A DNA stretch of 64,000 nt from Symbiodinium natans (lineage: Eukaryota > Sar > Dinophyceae > Suessiales > Symbiodiniaceae). Location of the stretch: assembly GCA_905221605.1 (NCBI GenBank), contig CAJNDS010002345.1, positions 174,694 to 238,693 on the forward strand, read 5' to 3'. Below the pieces are notes generated by a model. The model saw nothing but the letters and a program-made list of their open reading frames with translations. It searched no databases and had not been told where the DNA came from. Below are positions 41,824-54,090 of the stretch, in pieces; the first letter of the stretch is position 1; each line of letters starts with the position of its first letter. Made by a program: the position numbers and the translations under genes.

Positions 41824-43532
41824 TCACTGGCTGTACCAGCACCTTCGAAACATGAGGCTCGCAAAAAATGCGGAGAAGGTGACCCACAACAGGACCAGCC
41901 AAGTACTCCGCGAGTAGGCTTGGACTGCACAGATGCCTCCACATGCAAAGAGGACCACGATGAAGGCGAAGGCAACCAGAGTCTGGAAATAGCCTTTGCG
42001 CGTGCCAGTGGGCTCTAGCATGCCATCGCTCACAGAGTCCAAGGCAACTATGCAGGCGGGAAGCCACAGCAGAACCATCCCCACCTCAAAGCTCAAGAAG
42101 TAGGAGATGATGCTCTCCATCGCCACCCTTCCCTTGTACATTGCAAGGGCGGGCTCCAAACCCATAGCAGCAAGTGGCGTCACAATCACGAAGATGTATG
42201 CTAGCCTCAAGCTCCATGGCTTGATGATGCCCAATACCTCTTGGTGGAAAGGTCCCCGGACATACTCAGAAAAGGCGTCCAAGCTACCGTACCATTGCAC
42301 GATGGCATCCCGTATGGCTCTCCGATCAAAGGCGCTTGTGCAATTCACATGCTCCAAGCTGAATGTCTTCAAATCGCGCAGGAGCTGGTGTTTGGACAGG
42401 CAGCCCTTTCTCAGCGCATGTACTGCCGGAAGAAAAGAACACCCACATACGACAAAGGCGCTTCCCAGCAGAAGAGGCTCTGCACCCTGCGCTGGACCTT
42501 GCCTGGCATACCAGAGCAGAGCAGCCGCGCAGTGCATACAGATGTAGATCTGGCAAACCACGAGCTCGACATAGATCGGTGCTATCACAATCTTTCCCGC
42601 AGGGTTCAGCTTACGATATGCCGCGATTTCGAAGATGCACCAGAGTCTGGACCTCAACTCACGTGCCGCGAAGAGCAAGTGAACTATCAGGAACCAACTA
42701 GTCGCGACCAAAAATCGAAAACGAAACCGGATTGAAGTCGTGCGTAAGTTAGCGTAAGTGACAAGTATGGCCCACTCCACAGAACATGTAACTCTGATGA
42801 AGCACGAAGAAAAGATCCAATGTTATTGATCCCCTCCCGCATCCGCTTCTCGTTCGTCTGATCAATGCATACAACGTCGAGAAAGCACACACTCGACCAT
42901 CCAGGCAAGAAGTATGGTGAGCTTGCCAGGCCTCCGATGGCAAAGATCACCCCAAAGATCATCAGCCAACCTCCCACGGGAACGGCTTCGGTATCCGGGG
43001 TCTGCCAGCTGCTCCACAGGGGAAGAACCTCGAGCATGCAAAGTGCGAAGGCCAGAACTACACCCGCTGCCCAGGCAGCCAGCATGACGGGCCATCCTCT
43101 CTGGAAGACCAAGGAAAGGACCTTCCATCTTCCTCGGGTCTTCCAAGTGTGTGAGAAGAAGATGTCGAAGAGCTCCACTTGCTTGGAAAGGCCGATGAGC
43201 TTCGACCTTTGTTGCACATTTAACTCAGACGGCCGATATCGCCAGATTCTGCCTGCCCATCGCATGGTCTCTCGCATCTGAACCCCCCGAAAAATGTCCA
43301 GTGTGCCCTGTGTGAGATCCACGGGCAGGTCGCATGAAAACGTCCGACCATGGTGGACATCGTCCGCTCTGCCACGCTCCGAAACAGGTTCGCTAAACAA
43401 ATCGAACTCATTGTCCGACTCGCCACATTCTGAGACACCCGGGCTTCCCTCACTGGACTTGGGGACCTCAACTTGATCGAAGTCGGGCTGCTCGCTCTTG
43501 GAGCAGCAGCTCTGACTCTGAAGCTGCCCCAT
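41824..43532 (-). CDS. Multi-pass membrane protein with TIR-like signature, two exons
   Basis: Exon 1 is 43532-42763 and exon 2 is 42652-41824, joined by a 110-bp GT-AG intron (42653-42762) that keeps frame across ...SGPYL/SRLWCIFE.... The product is 532 aa. The N-terminus MGQLQSQSCCSK suggests N-myristoylation plus palmitoylation. A soluble part has FDIFFSHTWKTRGRWKVLSL. Two hydrophobic segments follow, then CFLDVVCIDQTNEKR, SELHVLWSGPYL and RLWCIFEIAAYRK. The order FxSHxW ... CIDQ ... vLWS..Y..RLWC.FE matches a family abundant in Symbiodinium-type genomes and weakly resembles a TIR fold interrupted by membrane helices. The C-terminal third has several more membrane segments. The catalytic role is unknown. 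The next gene upstream on the same strand is the SLOG/SLATT-like gene. Confidence 0.85.
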
Positions 43533-43827
43533 GGCTCGGCAGGCGTCTTAACTGCGATGGCTAGCGCAGACAAGATGTCACAAGCGTGTAGAGAGCACAC
43601 CCTAATTATAACAAAACACCCTTCTAAGAAGTCTGAAGAGGGAGGGCCTCTTTCGTGGAGGAGGGGGGGGGGGGCTCTCGAGCTGCAAAAGAGAGCCCAA
43701 CGGAGTTGCCAGCCAAGTTGGGGAATAGCAATGGAAATGGACTGTAAGGGCCTGAGAAAAGTCTGAATACGTTAGTAGTTAGTGTTCTGAAGCCTCAGGG
43801 CAGGTCCTAGGGCCAGGGGTCCCAGGG

Positions 43828-44160
43828 TCAGGAGCTGATGGATTTCTTAGGGGACAACGGTCGGCAAGCGCCCCTCGCGGATAGAACCTTGAAGCCCTCT
43901 ACCAAAAAGTGCTTCACAAGCTTGAAACTGCCGGTGCAACTTTGGGGGAGTAATAAAGGGACGTGTGAGACTTCGGTTGAAAATGTCTGAACGTCTGCAG
44001 TTGTAGGTTGGTTGACATCGGCTTCCTCAGACTTCAGGGCGTCGGCGTGGGAGTTCAGATCGTGAGCTTGTTTTGCTGCTGCCTGTTCTGGGGGGTTTAA
44101 AAGTTGGGACTCTGTGACGTGGCATATTGTCCTGTGCCGTTCGCTGAGCCACAAGACCAT
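43828..44160 (-). CDS. Candidate ORF between two genes, 110 codons
   Basis: A minus-strand frame with EQAAAKQAHDLNSHADALKS and FSTEVSHVPLLLPQSCTGSF. It ends about 300 bp upstream of the start of the 532-aa membrane-protein gene. It could be a last exon of the upstream SLOG/SLATT-like gene, a 5' exon of the downstream gene, or a small gene. No domain recognised. Confidence 0.35.
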   Translation of the reverse strand: MVLWLSERHRTICHVTESQLLNPPEQAAAKQAHDLNSHADALKSEEADVNQPTTADVQTFSTEVSHVPLLLPQSCTGSFKLVKHFLVEGFKVLSARGACRPLSPKKSISS

Positions 44161-44872
44161 GCGCTTTTGCTCTTCTCAACCCGACGTGCATCTAAAGCAG
44201 TGCGTGACCTCCGCGGTTACTACACGGAAGAGGCCGGGAGCAAGTTTGCCTGCATGACACGCCTCACAAACATGGCGATGCATTGCTGCTTTGTTCGAGG
44301 CCTGCACAGTGTGGTGTCCGGGCGATTATGAGTCTCCCTGAGTGTTGGCTTCGTCTTCCGGAATCTTCCGGCCCCACCCGTGCAGACAACAGGCCTGAGA
44401 GTACGCTAAGTCGATGCAACATAGTTTTTTTTGACTGGACTTGTGTGTCCACTGTGCCGGGGCCAGTGACGCATGCCGCATCTCGGCTTGGTGATACTTC
44501 AGGTCGGTATGTCGACGTATCGGTGAAGCACATGCATCCTCTCCGCAGTGCAATGCAGTGAACAGGCCCAAATCAGTGCCCGGCCGAGGGTTGGAGCATG
44601 TTGGAATTTCAGTTGCGCTATTCTAGGCAGCTTCGCAGGCTTCACCGCGAATTTCTATGGCAGCTGGTCTTTGCACCTGGCCTTGCTTCCACGGCTGCTC
44701 AGCCGTGCGTTTTTCTTGCGCCATGCTGCACGTGTCGAGGGTCGCACGGCCTGCCTTTGGACCGTGCCTGCAGCAGCTGCAGCATTTAGTCATTTGCGGG
44801 GCGACCGCCGCGAGCTGTACAGTATGAAAATGTATGCAAATATGCACCTCCGGGCGCATGCATGTTTCATGC

Positions 44873-47800
44873 TCACTCGGGGGCAGATGTGCGATTCAAA
44901 GCGGAGCTGCCGGCAGTGGCTGCGTGAACATGCTGAAGCTTCGCGTGCTCGGTGCTACTGACAATCTGGTTCAGCATGTTCGGGAGCCGTTTGGGCAAAG
45001 GCTCGGCAGAATTCCACTCGAGCTCACAGCACCTCAAGTCTTCGACAGCTGCGATGGCCACATTGAGCCGTGGCAGCCAAGCAAAATGCTTCTTGAGGCC
45101 CTGCAGCGCAACTTCCACCGCCACGAGGACTGCAGTCACAAAGGGGAACCTCAGTGAAGCGGAGCTCAGTGGAAGCTCCGTGCTTCAGCTCTTCGGGTTG
45201 GGAGAGAGTTTGGGGGGGGGGGGGGGGGGGGGGGGACATCGATACCCAGAGTTTCAGACGGGACGGGATGCAGGGCGTCGCAGATGAACACACACACACA
45301 CACACACACTTTCATGTGAAGGGAACGCTTTATACAGCCCGACGAAATACTGACACCAAACCCAACTCTCGAAATTTGCTTGAGGTTTTCATAATCTCTC
45401 AAAATCTGCAAATCCCCCGCCCGAGATCTCGAGAAGGGAGATCTTGCAATGTACGATCATTAGCGACATCACTTTGCAACGAGAGCAAAGGGACGCTTGA
45501 ATTTCAAGTGCACTTGGGTGCCATGACTTGTATGCCTCTCTCCCTCTCTTGCCCGGGAGCCCGAAGGTGGCAAAGACGGTGCTTGCCACCGTCAGCCCAA
45601 TGCTGATCAGGTCGCCGAGCTTCACGATGCAGCCCAGGCAAGCCACGTCCTCCTGGGCAAGTGCGGGAGTCTGCGTGCGATTGCATCATTCAGATCAGGG
45701 ATACTCTGGCTGTTCAGTGTTCAGGGCAGTTCAGGGCGCTTGAAGGGAAAATCCGGGGCATGTTCGCATCCTTTACCCCGCCTCCATGTCGTGAAGGCAC
45801 GGGCTGAAACGGAGTCGGAAGTACTCATCCACTGAGAGGCAGCCGCAGCCCAGCTGGTCGGAGTCTCCCATCTTGCTCTTCCTGTACCGACCGTTCCTGT
45901 GTCGACCGGAGACCGCTTCAAACAGAAGTGCTTCAGGCACCACTTCGCTCCCAGCCTCTCTCTTGCAGCAGCACAACCGGTTCAAGTACCTGTGCCTTGG
46001 TTGCCTCTGCAGCATCATGATCTGCTCCTCCCGGTCACTTGCCGCGTTGCCGTTGCCCCAGGTAAGTGTGGTGAGCGTCACCACTCTCCTCAATCCCAAG
46101 GAGCCGACCCCACGGAGAATGACCTCGCAGCGCTGCTTGAAGAGCTGGCGCGCGTGGAGCTCCCGGGAGTTCTTGGACCTCATCGCGGCATCCCCGCCCT
46201 CCACGTCCTCCACGGGGCCCATGAGGCGGTAGTTGCCCGCGTGGGCCCTGAACTGAAAGATTTGGGACTCCAGCTGCGCGGCGGCACCTATCAGTTTCGC
46301 CCACCGGAAGTAGAACTGGAAACGTAGCAAGACGGCCACGAGCAGGGAGCTGACGGCCGCGAGGATGGGAACCAAGATCGGCTGCAGGTCGTCGGGGATC
46401 AGCCATCCATCTTCCGCGGTTGCGTTGAAAACGACGCCTGTGACTCCTGTTGAGTTCAACAAGCTTTCCGCTTGGTCAACTAATCGGTTGCGTAGACTGT
46501 CCATCTGGTCCGTCTGAGCACTGCGGAAGGCCACGACTTGCGTCGCCACCGTGAGCACCGCGGAGAGCCTCGTCTCGAAGCTATCGGGAGATGACATATG
46601 GCTGAAACGTGAAGTGCTCATATATGTCGTATGTCGCTTATGTTGCAGTGCTTTAACTATGTAGCCTCCCCCCCCCCCCCCCCGCGAATTTGGACCCTCC
46701 ATAAATGCCTGCTCAGCGACCCCCCTCAAACAAATTGGGCTGGATTGGGCGGAGGGGGGCACGGGGGGCCCTCAGGGCCTCAAGCCTTTAGGACCTTAAG
46801 GCCTGAAGCTTTCCAGCTGTTAAGATTCCAGGAGCCCAAGGCCCTCAGGGCCTCAAGCCTACTGTGTATGCCAATAACCTAAACACAAACCCTGAAAAAC
46901 AAATCATCCGCATAATGACTGTGTATTGTAGAGGGTGACCGGACAAACTTACCAAAGACAGTCCGGCCGACCCGTGGGCTACCTATCACGAAATTTGTTT
47001 GGGGCCTCGTTTCGTAATGAAATTCCATAAGGCTTTACGTGGACCTGGCCGGGCTTAGCTTTCTGGATTCTCCGGGCTCTGCCTCGTTAAGATTTCTGGA
47101 GCCCAAGGCGGAGGGCCTCAAGCCTTACTGCGTAAGCCCTTGACCCCAAACACAAACCCTTAAACAAAACAACCGTCCGGAACTAAAACTTGTGATACTA
47201 GCGGGTTACCCCAACAAACTCGGTTCGCAGAATAAATTTCCGAAACTTGTGATTATAGACCCTGATTTTGCTAAAAGCAGTGCAACAATATCTTAACCCC
47301 AAATGTGGTTTTGACCCCAAATGTGTCCATGGTTGATACTGACCCTCTGAGCTTCTGGCAAAGCCAGTAGATCTGCAAAGACTCGCTCTTTCCAGGCAAG
47401 GCCCAGCAGCTGGGCGTGAGCCGCCCATGCCTGTAAATCTTGAGTCTCGCAGGAGTCATTGTATGCAGAGGGTTTTTCGTCCAATGGTGCCACCTGCCTG
47501 CTCTACGCAGTCCTTGTCCACCTTTTCGACTAAGTCGCTGCTCGGAAGAAACATGGCGTTGCCTGCAGGACAGGATCTCGCGTGCCTTCTGGGCACTGCC
47601 AACCCTGCAATTGTGGTGCTCAAAAGCCCTGCTCAGTTTACGCTTAATTTGCTAAGGCTACGAAGTGGATCGGCGCAGCAGTGGGAGGTGCCCAGCCTAT
47701 AGCCATTGCCACGTGGTTTTGCATTCGGTGCCTGTCCGCGCTGTTGAGTGGGCTTAGGACCGCGCAAAGCCTCGCGATCCTGTGTGGCGTGTCCCGATAG

Positions 47801-50152
47801 AGCTTCAGCAGCTGCCCTGCATCACCAGGTGTCCATACATCCTTGTCGAACTCGGTCTCCGTTAGCCACATGCTCTGTAGCTCGAAGGGCTGTTTCTGTT
47901 TTCTCCTGGCAAACTTGCCTGAGGAGCCAACCTCGCCTCTTGTTGACAGGCCAAGCTTGCCTGAGGAGCCAACCTCGCCTCTTGTTGACAGGAAAACAGA
48001 CTGTCGGCGGATTGGCAAACTCGGCTGCTCCTCGGGCACATCATCGCGACTGCTGCCGATGCTGCCGCCCATCATCCACCGCAGCGCCTGCTGATGAATG
48101 TGTGCGAACCGTTGACAAACTCGGCCCGTGTCTGCTAGGATGATTGTCGGGGTACCTCTTCGAAGACAGCCGACGACATCATCCAGGGTGCCTCTTTTAT
48201 GGGGGGAGGGGGAGGGCTGGGGGGAAGTAGTGGTTCATTTTGTTGCCTCGGCGTCCTTGGATGTTCATTCATGGGCTTGGGTTTAGGCATCGTAGAAAAA
48301 ATGCGGTTTACCCTATGGACATTGATGGGATTCCCACGTCTTTGCATAGCCCTTCCATTCCCAATTTCTTGTAGCAGCTCATCAAACACTAGTTGGTCAT
48401 TTACCCACTTGTTTGCGCCGAGTCCTTCCGCCCGGATTTGTTCCTTTCCCACCATCCTTCCAGTCCGTCTTTCTTCTCCTTTCCGTTGCCTTCCTTTCTC
48501 TTAAAGCATCGAGGAAAAAAGAGCACGTAGTAGAGCTCAACAACAAGAAAATGCATGCCTCGCCCACCGTTCATGTGAATGCTTCCGGTGACGCCCAGAC
48601 TGCTCAAATCCAGCTCCCAGAAGTTGGGGTCCTCTGTTAGGATGTAGTGACTGCCTGCAGGGTGCGCGCTTCTGCGACCTTATATCTTGAAGCATCACGC
48701 CGACTGTTTTCCCAGCCTCAGACTTTTCCCCGAGCCTGACCGATACATCCACTGGCTCCACCGTATTTTGTGAGCATCCGTGAAATTCCTGGAAGTCGCT
48801 CGCCACTCTTGCTTCACGCCCTTCTCTTGCCAGAAGCCCAAATCACGCGGCATTCGAAAGGGCTCCTCTGCGGCTGCACCCAAGGGCTGGGTGTTGTTTC
48901 TCAACTTCTTTGTCATCTCCTGGCCCCGCTCCAGTGCTTTGTCTAGCTCTTCTCTGGCTTTTGCAGAATAGCCGTACTTGCTGTAGTACTTGTCCTTACC
49001 TTCGTAGCCATAGCGGTCTCGGTACGGGGAGTCCAGCACCAAAACGACAGGCGGTCGATCTAAGCTGTCACAGATCTGTTCCAACATGACGTGGCCACCG
49101 TCCGCCCCACCTCTCAAAGACTGCACCATTTCACACATGTCTGCGCTACGGTGTAAGTTCCTGAGCACACCTACTGCTGAATTCGCTGAAATTCCTATAC
49201 AGACAGTATAAACATACCCTACGCGCGGGCACTTTGTTGCGGGGCACTTTGTTGCGGGGCACTTTGTTGCGGCTACAGTTCGGCTGCCGAGGCCTTTCAC
49301 CAAAATCCAGCAATTCGCATCAGCGGCAGTGGAGATGATGGACCGCAGCATCTGCTCCAACTCTGCATGCAGAGTCCGGTTCAAGCCCTCCAATATCTCA
49401 CGTATGATCTTAGCAACGGGATCCTCTTTTTTCTGGTTGTCAGGCACCTTCTGCTCGCGTTGCTGTCGGTCACCTTCCTGCTCCTCAGAAACATCCTTTT
49501 GCTTCTGGTTGTCGGGCACCTCCTGCTCGTGTTGCTTTTGGGCATCTTTCGGTTCCTCGTCAGACACCTTCTTGGCTTCCTCGATAAACCAGCGCAACAA
49601 CTCATCTTCTGCGTCTTTCACGTCACTCGATGATTTCATTTCGTTTATCGTTTTGTCCAGTGAGGGTTTCGCCTTGCAAAGGCGCATGCAGGAGTGCCTG
49701 AGGAGGTCCTTCAGCAGTCGGAAGATTGCGCCGCCAGACCCGTCCTCATCCATCTCGGAAAGGGTGTCCTGGGTCAGTGGCGAGCTTCCTTAAGGACCAC
49801 TTTTTCAGGAGCTGAAGCCATGTTATCTACAGCGCTTACTCATCCGGGGACCCCCATCAGAATTCCGACACATCCCTGTCTGTGATGGGGAGGGTCCGCG
49901 GAGATCAGGTGCTTCGGGTGCGCGAAGCCCGAGTGGAAGCCCAGGAGCATGTTGGGCGGTTGCAGGTTCCACGTCTGCAGAGCCTTTTGTATAATCAGCT
50001 CCGAGTTCTGCTGCAGGTGCATTTGCTTTGGCACCATGAGGTACAGCTGCCGCGGCTTGGTGAGGCTGAAGGCCCCGTGTTTGAGGTCCTCCCGAGCGCG
50101 ACACACAAGTCCAGTTGCGTGTGAGCGCGCGGACGATCAAAGAAGTGCGCAC
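44873..50152 (-). CDS. SLOG-like / SLATT-like multi-exon gene
   Basis: Exons recognised 5' to 3' on the minus strand: about 50106-49840 (...ALQTWNLQPPNMLLGFHSG...); about 49770-48800; about 48075-47704; 47430-47344; 46601-45782; 45652-45553; 45129-44873. The first two resemble the dinoflagellate TRPM-type SLOG region (ADANCWILVKG, then PPVVLVLDS). The 46601 exon has a long hydrophobic segment followed by WAKLIGAAAQLESQIFQFRA, like the SLATT two-helix membrane domain. SVDEYFRLRFSP and two more hydrophobic segments follow, then a C-terminal helical part (...LNVAIAAVEDLRC...). Introns 47431-47703, 45653-45781 and 45130-45552 can be solved as GC-AG in consistent frame; the others are unresolved. 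SLOG domains bind nucleotide-derived ligands and SLATT domains are predicted membrane effectors. The first exon may lie further upstream. Confidence 0.7.
45205..45236 (+). repeat. Poly-G run in an intron
   Basis: A run of about 24 G with CA microsatellite (45286-45310) nearby, inside the last intron of the SLOG/SLATT-like gene. The length may be a sequencing approximation. Confidence 0.9.
46780..47200. repeat. Duplicated intronic segment, two copies
   Basis: Two copies of a roughly 130-bp segment at about 46808-46935 and 47060-47190. Each has a TTAAGATT-type start, CAGGAGCCCAAGG-like, GGGCCTCAAGCCTTACTG and ACACAAACCCT. Both lie in the intron before the SLATT-like exon. Confidence 0.8.
47905..47990 (-). 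repeat. Two-copy 37-bp tandem repeat
   Basis: Two near-identical copies, reading LSTRGEVGSSGK twice on the minus strand, within or beside a middle exon of the SLOG/SLATT-like gene. In-frame, so it could lengthen the protein or lie in an intron. Confidence 0.85.
49227..49273 (-). repeat. Three-copy 15-bp tandem repeat
   Basis: GGGCACTTTGTTGCG three times. On the minus strand it reads ATKCP repeats inside the SLOG-like frame. It may mark an unspliced intron piece. Confidence 0.9.
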
Positions 50153-50159
50153 GTTACAT

Positions 50160-52570
50160 TGCCATCAACATACAGGATGCCATCAGGATGGCTCAAGTGC
50201 GAGCGCTGCTGATATGGGGTATCATGCGGGATGGAGATGGACGAGATCTATTCCGTAAGCAGCAGCAGCAGCAGCAGCAGAAGAAGAAGAAGAACAACAC
50301 GCCTCAAACCCTGGCACCCGAGGGTAGTGCAAGATCCTAGGGAGGGGAGTACAAGAGGTTTATGAGCCCAACCGGCTCCCTACTGGTTCCCACTCCGCAG
50401 GCTCAGCCACATGACAAAGGTCAGACACGGCAGAGCATGACTCAAGACATTTGCAGTTCTAAGCACTTGAAGCACTGGCACGGCTTCGAACAGCGACGCA
50501 GACATGAAAGCTTTACGAGTCGGCATTGCCCGGAAATCTGTTTCATCAAGTCAGTGAGCCACAGGCCCGCGGGAGCTTTGCATTTGAGCTGGCGGACCGA
50601 CCTGGCGGACCGACTTGCCGTCCCAGGGGAGGGGGGGAAGTGAGCAAACTGCTACACGAGTCCAAGACGCCGAGTTCGCAAGCCTTATATGTGGGTCTTT
50701 CGAACCGAATCGGACTCAGCATGCACGAAGCGGGGTCAGCTTAGTGAGCGGGTCTGCCGCAACTTGAGGCCTGCAGGTTGAGACCAGGTCTGTGCGTGTC
50801 GTCATGATGAAGACACGTCTTGTGGGCACCGTCCTTGATGTGTCGGAGTCTGGCTATGTCGGAGTCTGGCTACCGCTGTTATCAGCAGATGGTGGGCGCT
50901 GCTGGATGGCGCACAACCAGAACGACAAGGTCCGAGAGATCGCATCTATCAGGCTGAGGATGCGGGATGCACAGTGCACAGTCTTTTGACTGATCAGAGG
51001 GCTATGCTGAAGAAGCTCCAGCGAGAGGTGGAGACATTCAGACCGGTGGTAAACATCGCAAGATCCTTCAAAGAATCGCCGGCAGTGGGCCTAGTGCCCA
51101 ACCAAACCCTTGCGACTTCATAGGGCGGCGCGACAGTATGGGGGCGTGTATTCTGAGGCGCTGTGGAGCAAGCGTGTCTTTCCAAGGCCTTGGAGGCCGA
51201 GCTCCTGATTTGAAGCCCAGTGGGTCGCTGCCCGAAGTTCCGGAATCAATGCCTCAGCCTCCCTGGCGCAGGACGGGCCTCTTGAGCCCAGAACAGTTTT
51301 AGTTTGAAGCCCCCTCGACCATGCATCGGAAGCCTTATGTGGCGCTGAAAACCAGCTTGCTGCCTTAACATGATCCATTGCCCCAATCCTTCTTGCCTTC
51401 ATTCTCCTTCTCTTCGGCACCTTGGCTTAGGCCTTAGGGTCCTCTTTTGTGGATGGAGAGGGCTTGAAGAAGCAGCTGCTTTGCCATAGTGAGGCGTAGG
51501 ACAGAGGAAACAGTTGCGACGAAGAACTACAACAGAAGCTACGCAAGAGCTGCGACTGAATATCAGACCATGTACTGCAGGTGGCTTTCTCAATGAAGCA
51601 ATATTAACATGCTTTGGAAGTAGAAACGACATTGCAACAAGCAACAATAACAACATCCACGAGCAGGGCTAGCGACCACCAAATCGGAAGAGCCATTTAT
51701 GATTATATGATCAAGGCCCCAAGAGATTTTCTATGAAGTTGAAGTTTGCGCCGGGCGGCTGCTATCCTTCGTCTCTTTCCCTGTCTTGTTGTTCTTGTCC
51801 TCGTCGACGTCCTGAAGCAGACTTCAAATATTTGGGTTTCAAAGCCCGGTATATCCCGTGCTTAAATTCGGTGGGTTCACTTGTCTGACTTAATCCTGGG
51901 AAGAGTTCAAGACAGCAGGTGTTGAGCTGACCGACCGAAAAGACATGAAACGTTGATCAGGCAATGCTGAAGATTGAGCATGCCAATGCAATGATGCAGT
52001 GGCCCACGTCCGCACCAGCCCCTTGAAAGGAGCAGCAGGGAAACGCAGTGCTGGAAGCAGATAGCGCTACAAGCCTTAAGCAAACAAATACCAAGCAACA
52101 ACCGCGAACCTGAAACTCTAAATCCCACGTCTTCAGCCCACCGGGTTCAGGTGCAGGCGCCTTCCCTTCTCCTTCGCCCTGCAGCCTGGGCTGGTGCAAA
52201 CGTGGGCGACGCTGGGGGCAGATGGCAGAGATTGTGAGTTCAAAGTACCCTAAACCTCAAACGAAAAACGGACATCACAACCGCTGAACCTTACACCCTA
52301 AATTCCGACTTCTAAGCGTCTTGGGCCCAGGCCCAGGCGGCTCCACTCCTCCATGGTGCTGCAGCCTCGGCCGGTGCAAATGTGGGCGTCGGCTGGGGCA
52401 GAGATAACGAAACTGCGACGTGTGTTAGGGCGCAGGACTGAAGCTTCGACGATGAAAAAAGGCGCACCAAGTCGTGTGGGCAAACATGACAAAGTAGAGA
52501 TGCGACAGCAGCAGACTTATTGCTAGACTACACTAAAGCTATACTGTGCACTATGCGATAGTATAGCCGA
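50160..52570. other. Mostly non-coding stretch, gene structure unresolved
   Basis: Contains a CAG/GAA trinucleotide tract (about 50259-50300). Scattered short frames on both strands (up to 100 codons) have no motif. It probably includes the 5' flank of the SLOG/SLATT-like gene. Two related segments near 52120-52220 and 52310-52410 share GGTGCAAATGTGGGCG-type sequence. Confidence 0.5.
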
Positions 52571-52579
52571 CAATATCCG

Positions 52580-54090
52580 ACAATCAAACTTCAAATCCCC
52601 GAACGGACAGCTTCGACTGAAAGCCTCCGGGGCCCCGGCACAGACGGCTCCGCCACGTCCTGGCCCGAAAGCTTTGGATGGGAGAAACGCCACGGTAGGG
52701 CGGAGAACGGTCAAAAGGGTTTAGGGGGTTCACGGGAGTTACAGTAAGGCTCAGGATGTTGGTTTTAAGGTCTGCGCGGCGCACAGCTACGAGCCCCTGT
52801 ATAGGGTGTTCTTTTGCGACCATGCCTGAAACCTTCTCCTTCCAGCGCGACTGCCGTGGCATGAGCTTCCACACCAAATCAAGTTTTTTTGAAAGCGGCC
52901 TGGAAGGGGGGTTTGCGATCACGTGCAGCAGTTGCTTACTCACTTCCCCTCCACATTACAGACGAGCAGCTGGACATTGACGTTGTAGGTTGCCATTGGA
53001 AGTACCAACACGCCAACCATGCTGTGAACCACTGGAACATCCTGAAAAGACTTTGAAACGCTTAAGCCTTCCTCGCCCTCCTATGAGCAGACCCATCGAG
53101 TCTCTGCCTCGAGGCGATGCCGGAGCTGGCCCTGGAAGCGCAAGAGGTTTCACGGGGCAAGGCAACCCCCACGAGTTCTGAAAACGGGCTTAGAAGAGAG
53201 GGCCGAAGATGGCTAGATCTATGGAACCGGAGGTTTCTCCCTTCAACTCTGAATTCCCGTTGCCGCAGGTCACAGGTCTAGGGCCTATAGGGCTATAGGG
53301 ATTAGGCTTCAGTGTTGAGGGCTTGGAAACCACAGAAGCAGATGTTTTTGAGGGCATTCTTATAGGGCATTCTTATAGGGCATTTATGAAAATGAGGGTC
53401 TGGGGCTTTGAGTGTCTTTGAGTGTCTTTGAGGCTCCGCGGGTCCTCGAGATGGGCGCGTTGGTCGAGCGAGTCCTGCAGCTTTGCGCGGAGCACGGGCA
53501 CCTCCTTGCAGGCTCAAGAGCCCAGAGAGAGACCCCCGAAACAGAAGCCGAAATGGACCTCACAAACCCTCAACTGCGCCATTTTCGGAGGGTTGGGGAC
53601 TCTCAAGGATTGCTCAAAAGGACACTTGGAATGCCAACAGCCTTCTGCGACTGAGATTGAGGTCTAGACCAACCTGACACATCCTCGGCACTAGAAGCCT
53701 TGATGACGGCATGACGGCAGCCGCAAGTTGACAAAGCTCTACGACTCAAGCAGTCAAGCATGTCCTCTGGGAGTGGGGAGGGGGCTCGGGGGCGGCGGCC
53801 TTCTAAAATCACAGAACCACCGTCCCTGCAACTTCAGTCCTAGAATCCCTGGAAGATTCGCCACACTTCAAGCCCCTCTGGAGAACGACTTTCGGGGGAG
53901 CTTGGCTGCGAGCTTTTCTTAGTGACGCAAGTTGTGCAAGTTTTGGGAGGTTTGAAGAAGGCTTTAGAGGAGGAGTTTATCAGTTTTTGTTTTGGAACCT
54001 GCAGTCTTTGTGGGTCCTCGAGCTCGGCCCGCTGCTCCTGCAGCTTTGCGCGCAGCGCAGCCAGCTCCTTGCAGGCTCTTTGAGCCCCAA
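52580..54090 (-). CDS. Coiled-coil gene module, copy B (partial gene)
   Basis: Minus-strand exon-like pieces in order: coiled coil starting 54067 (ELAALRAKLQEQRAELEDPQ); coiled coil starting 53504 (EVPVLRAKLQDSLDQRAHLE); LRFQGQLRHRLEAE near 53142-53100; KKLDLVWKLMPRQSRWKEKV near 52890-52830; and TVLRPTVAFLPSKAFG near 52712-52665. Both coiled-coil pieces start after AAG acceptors followed by G. Module A to the right has the same order. The function is unknown; heptad-like Leu spacing suggests oligomerisation. Exact exon ends are unsolved. Confidence 0.5.
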
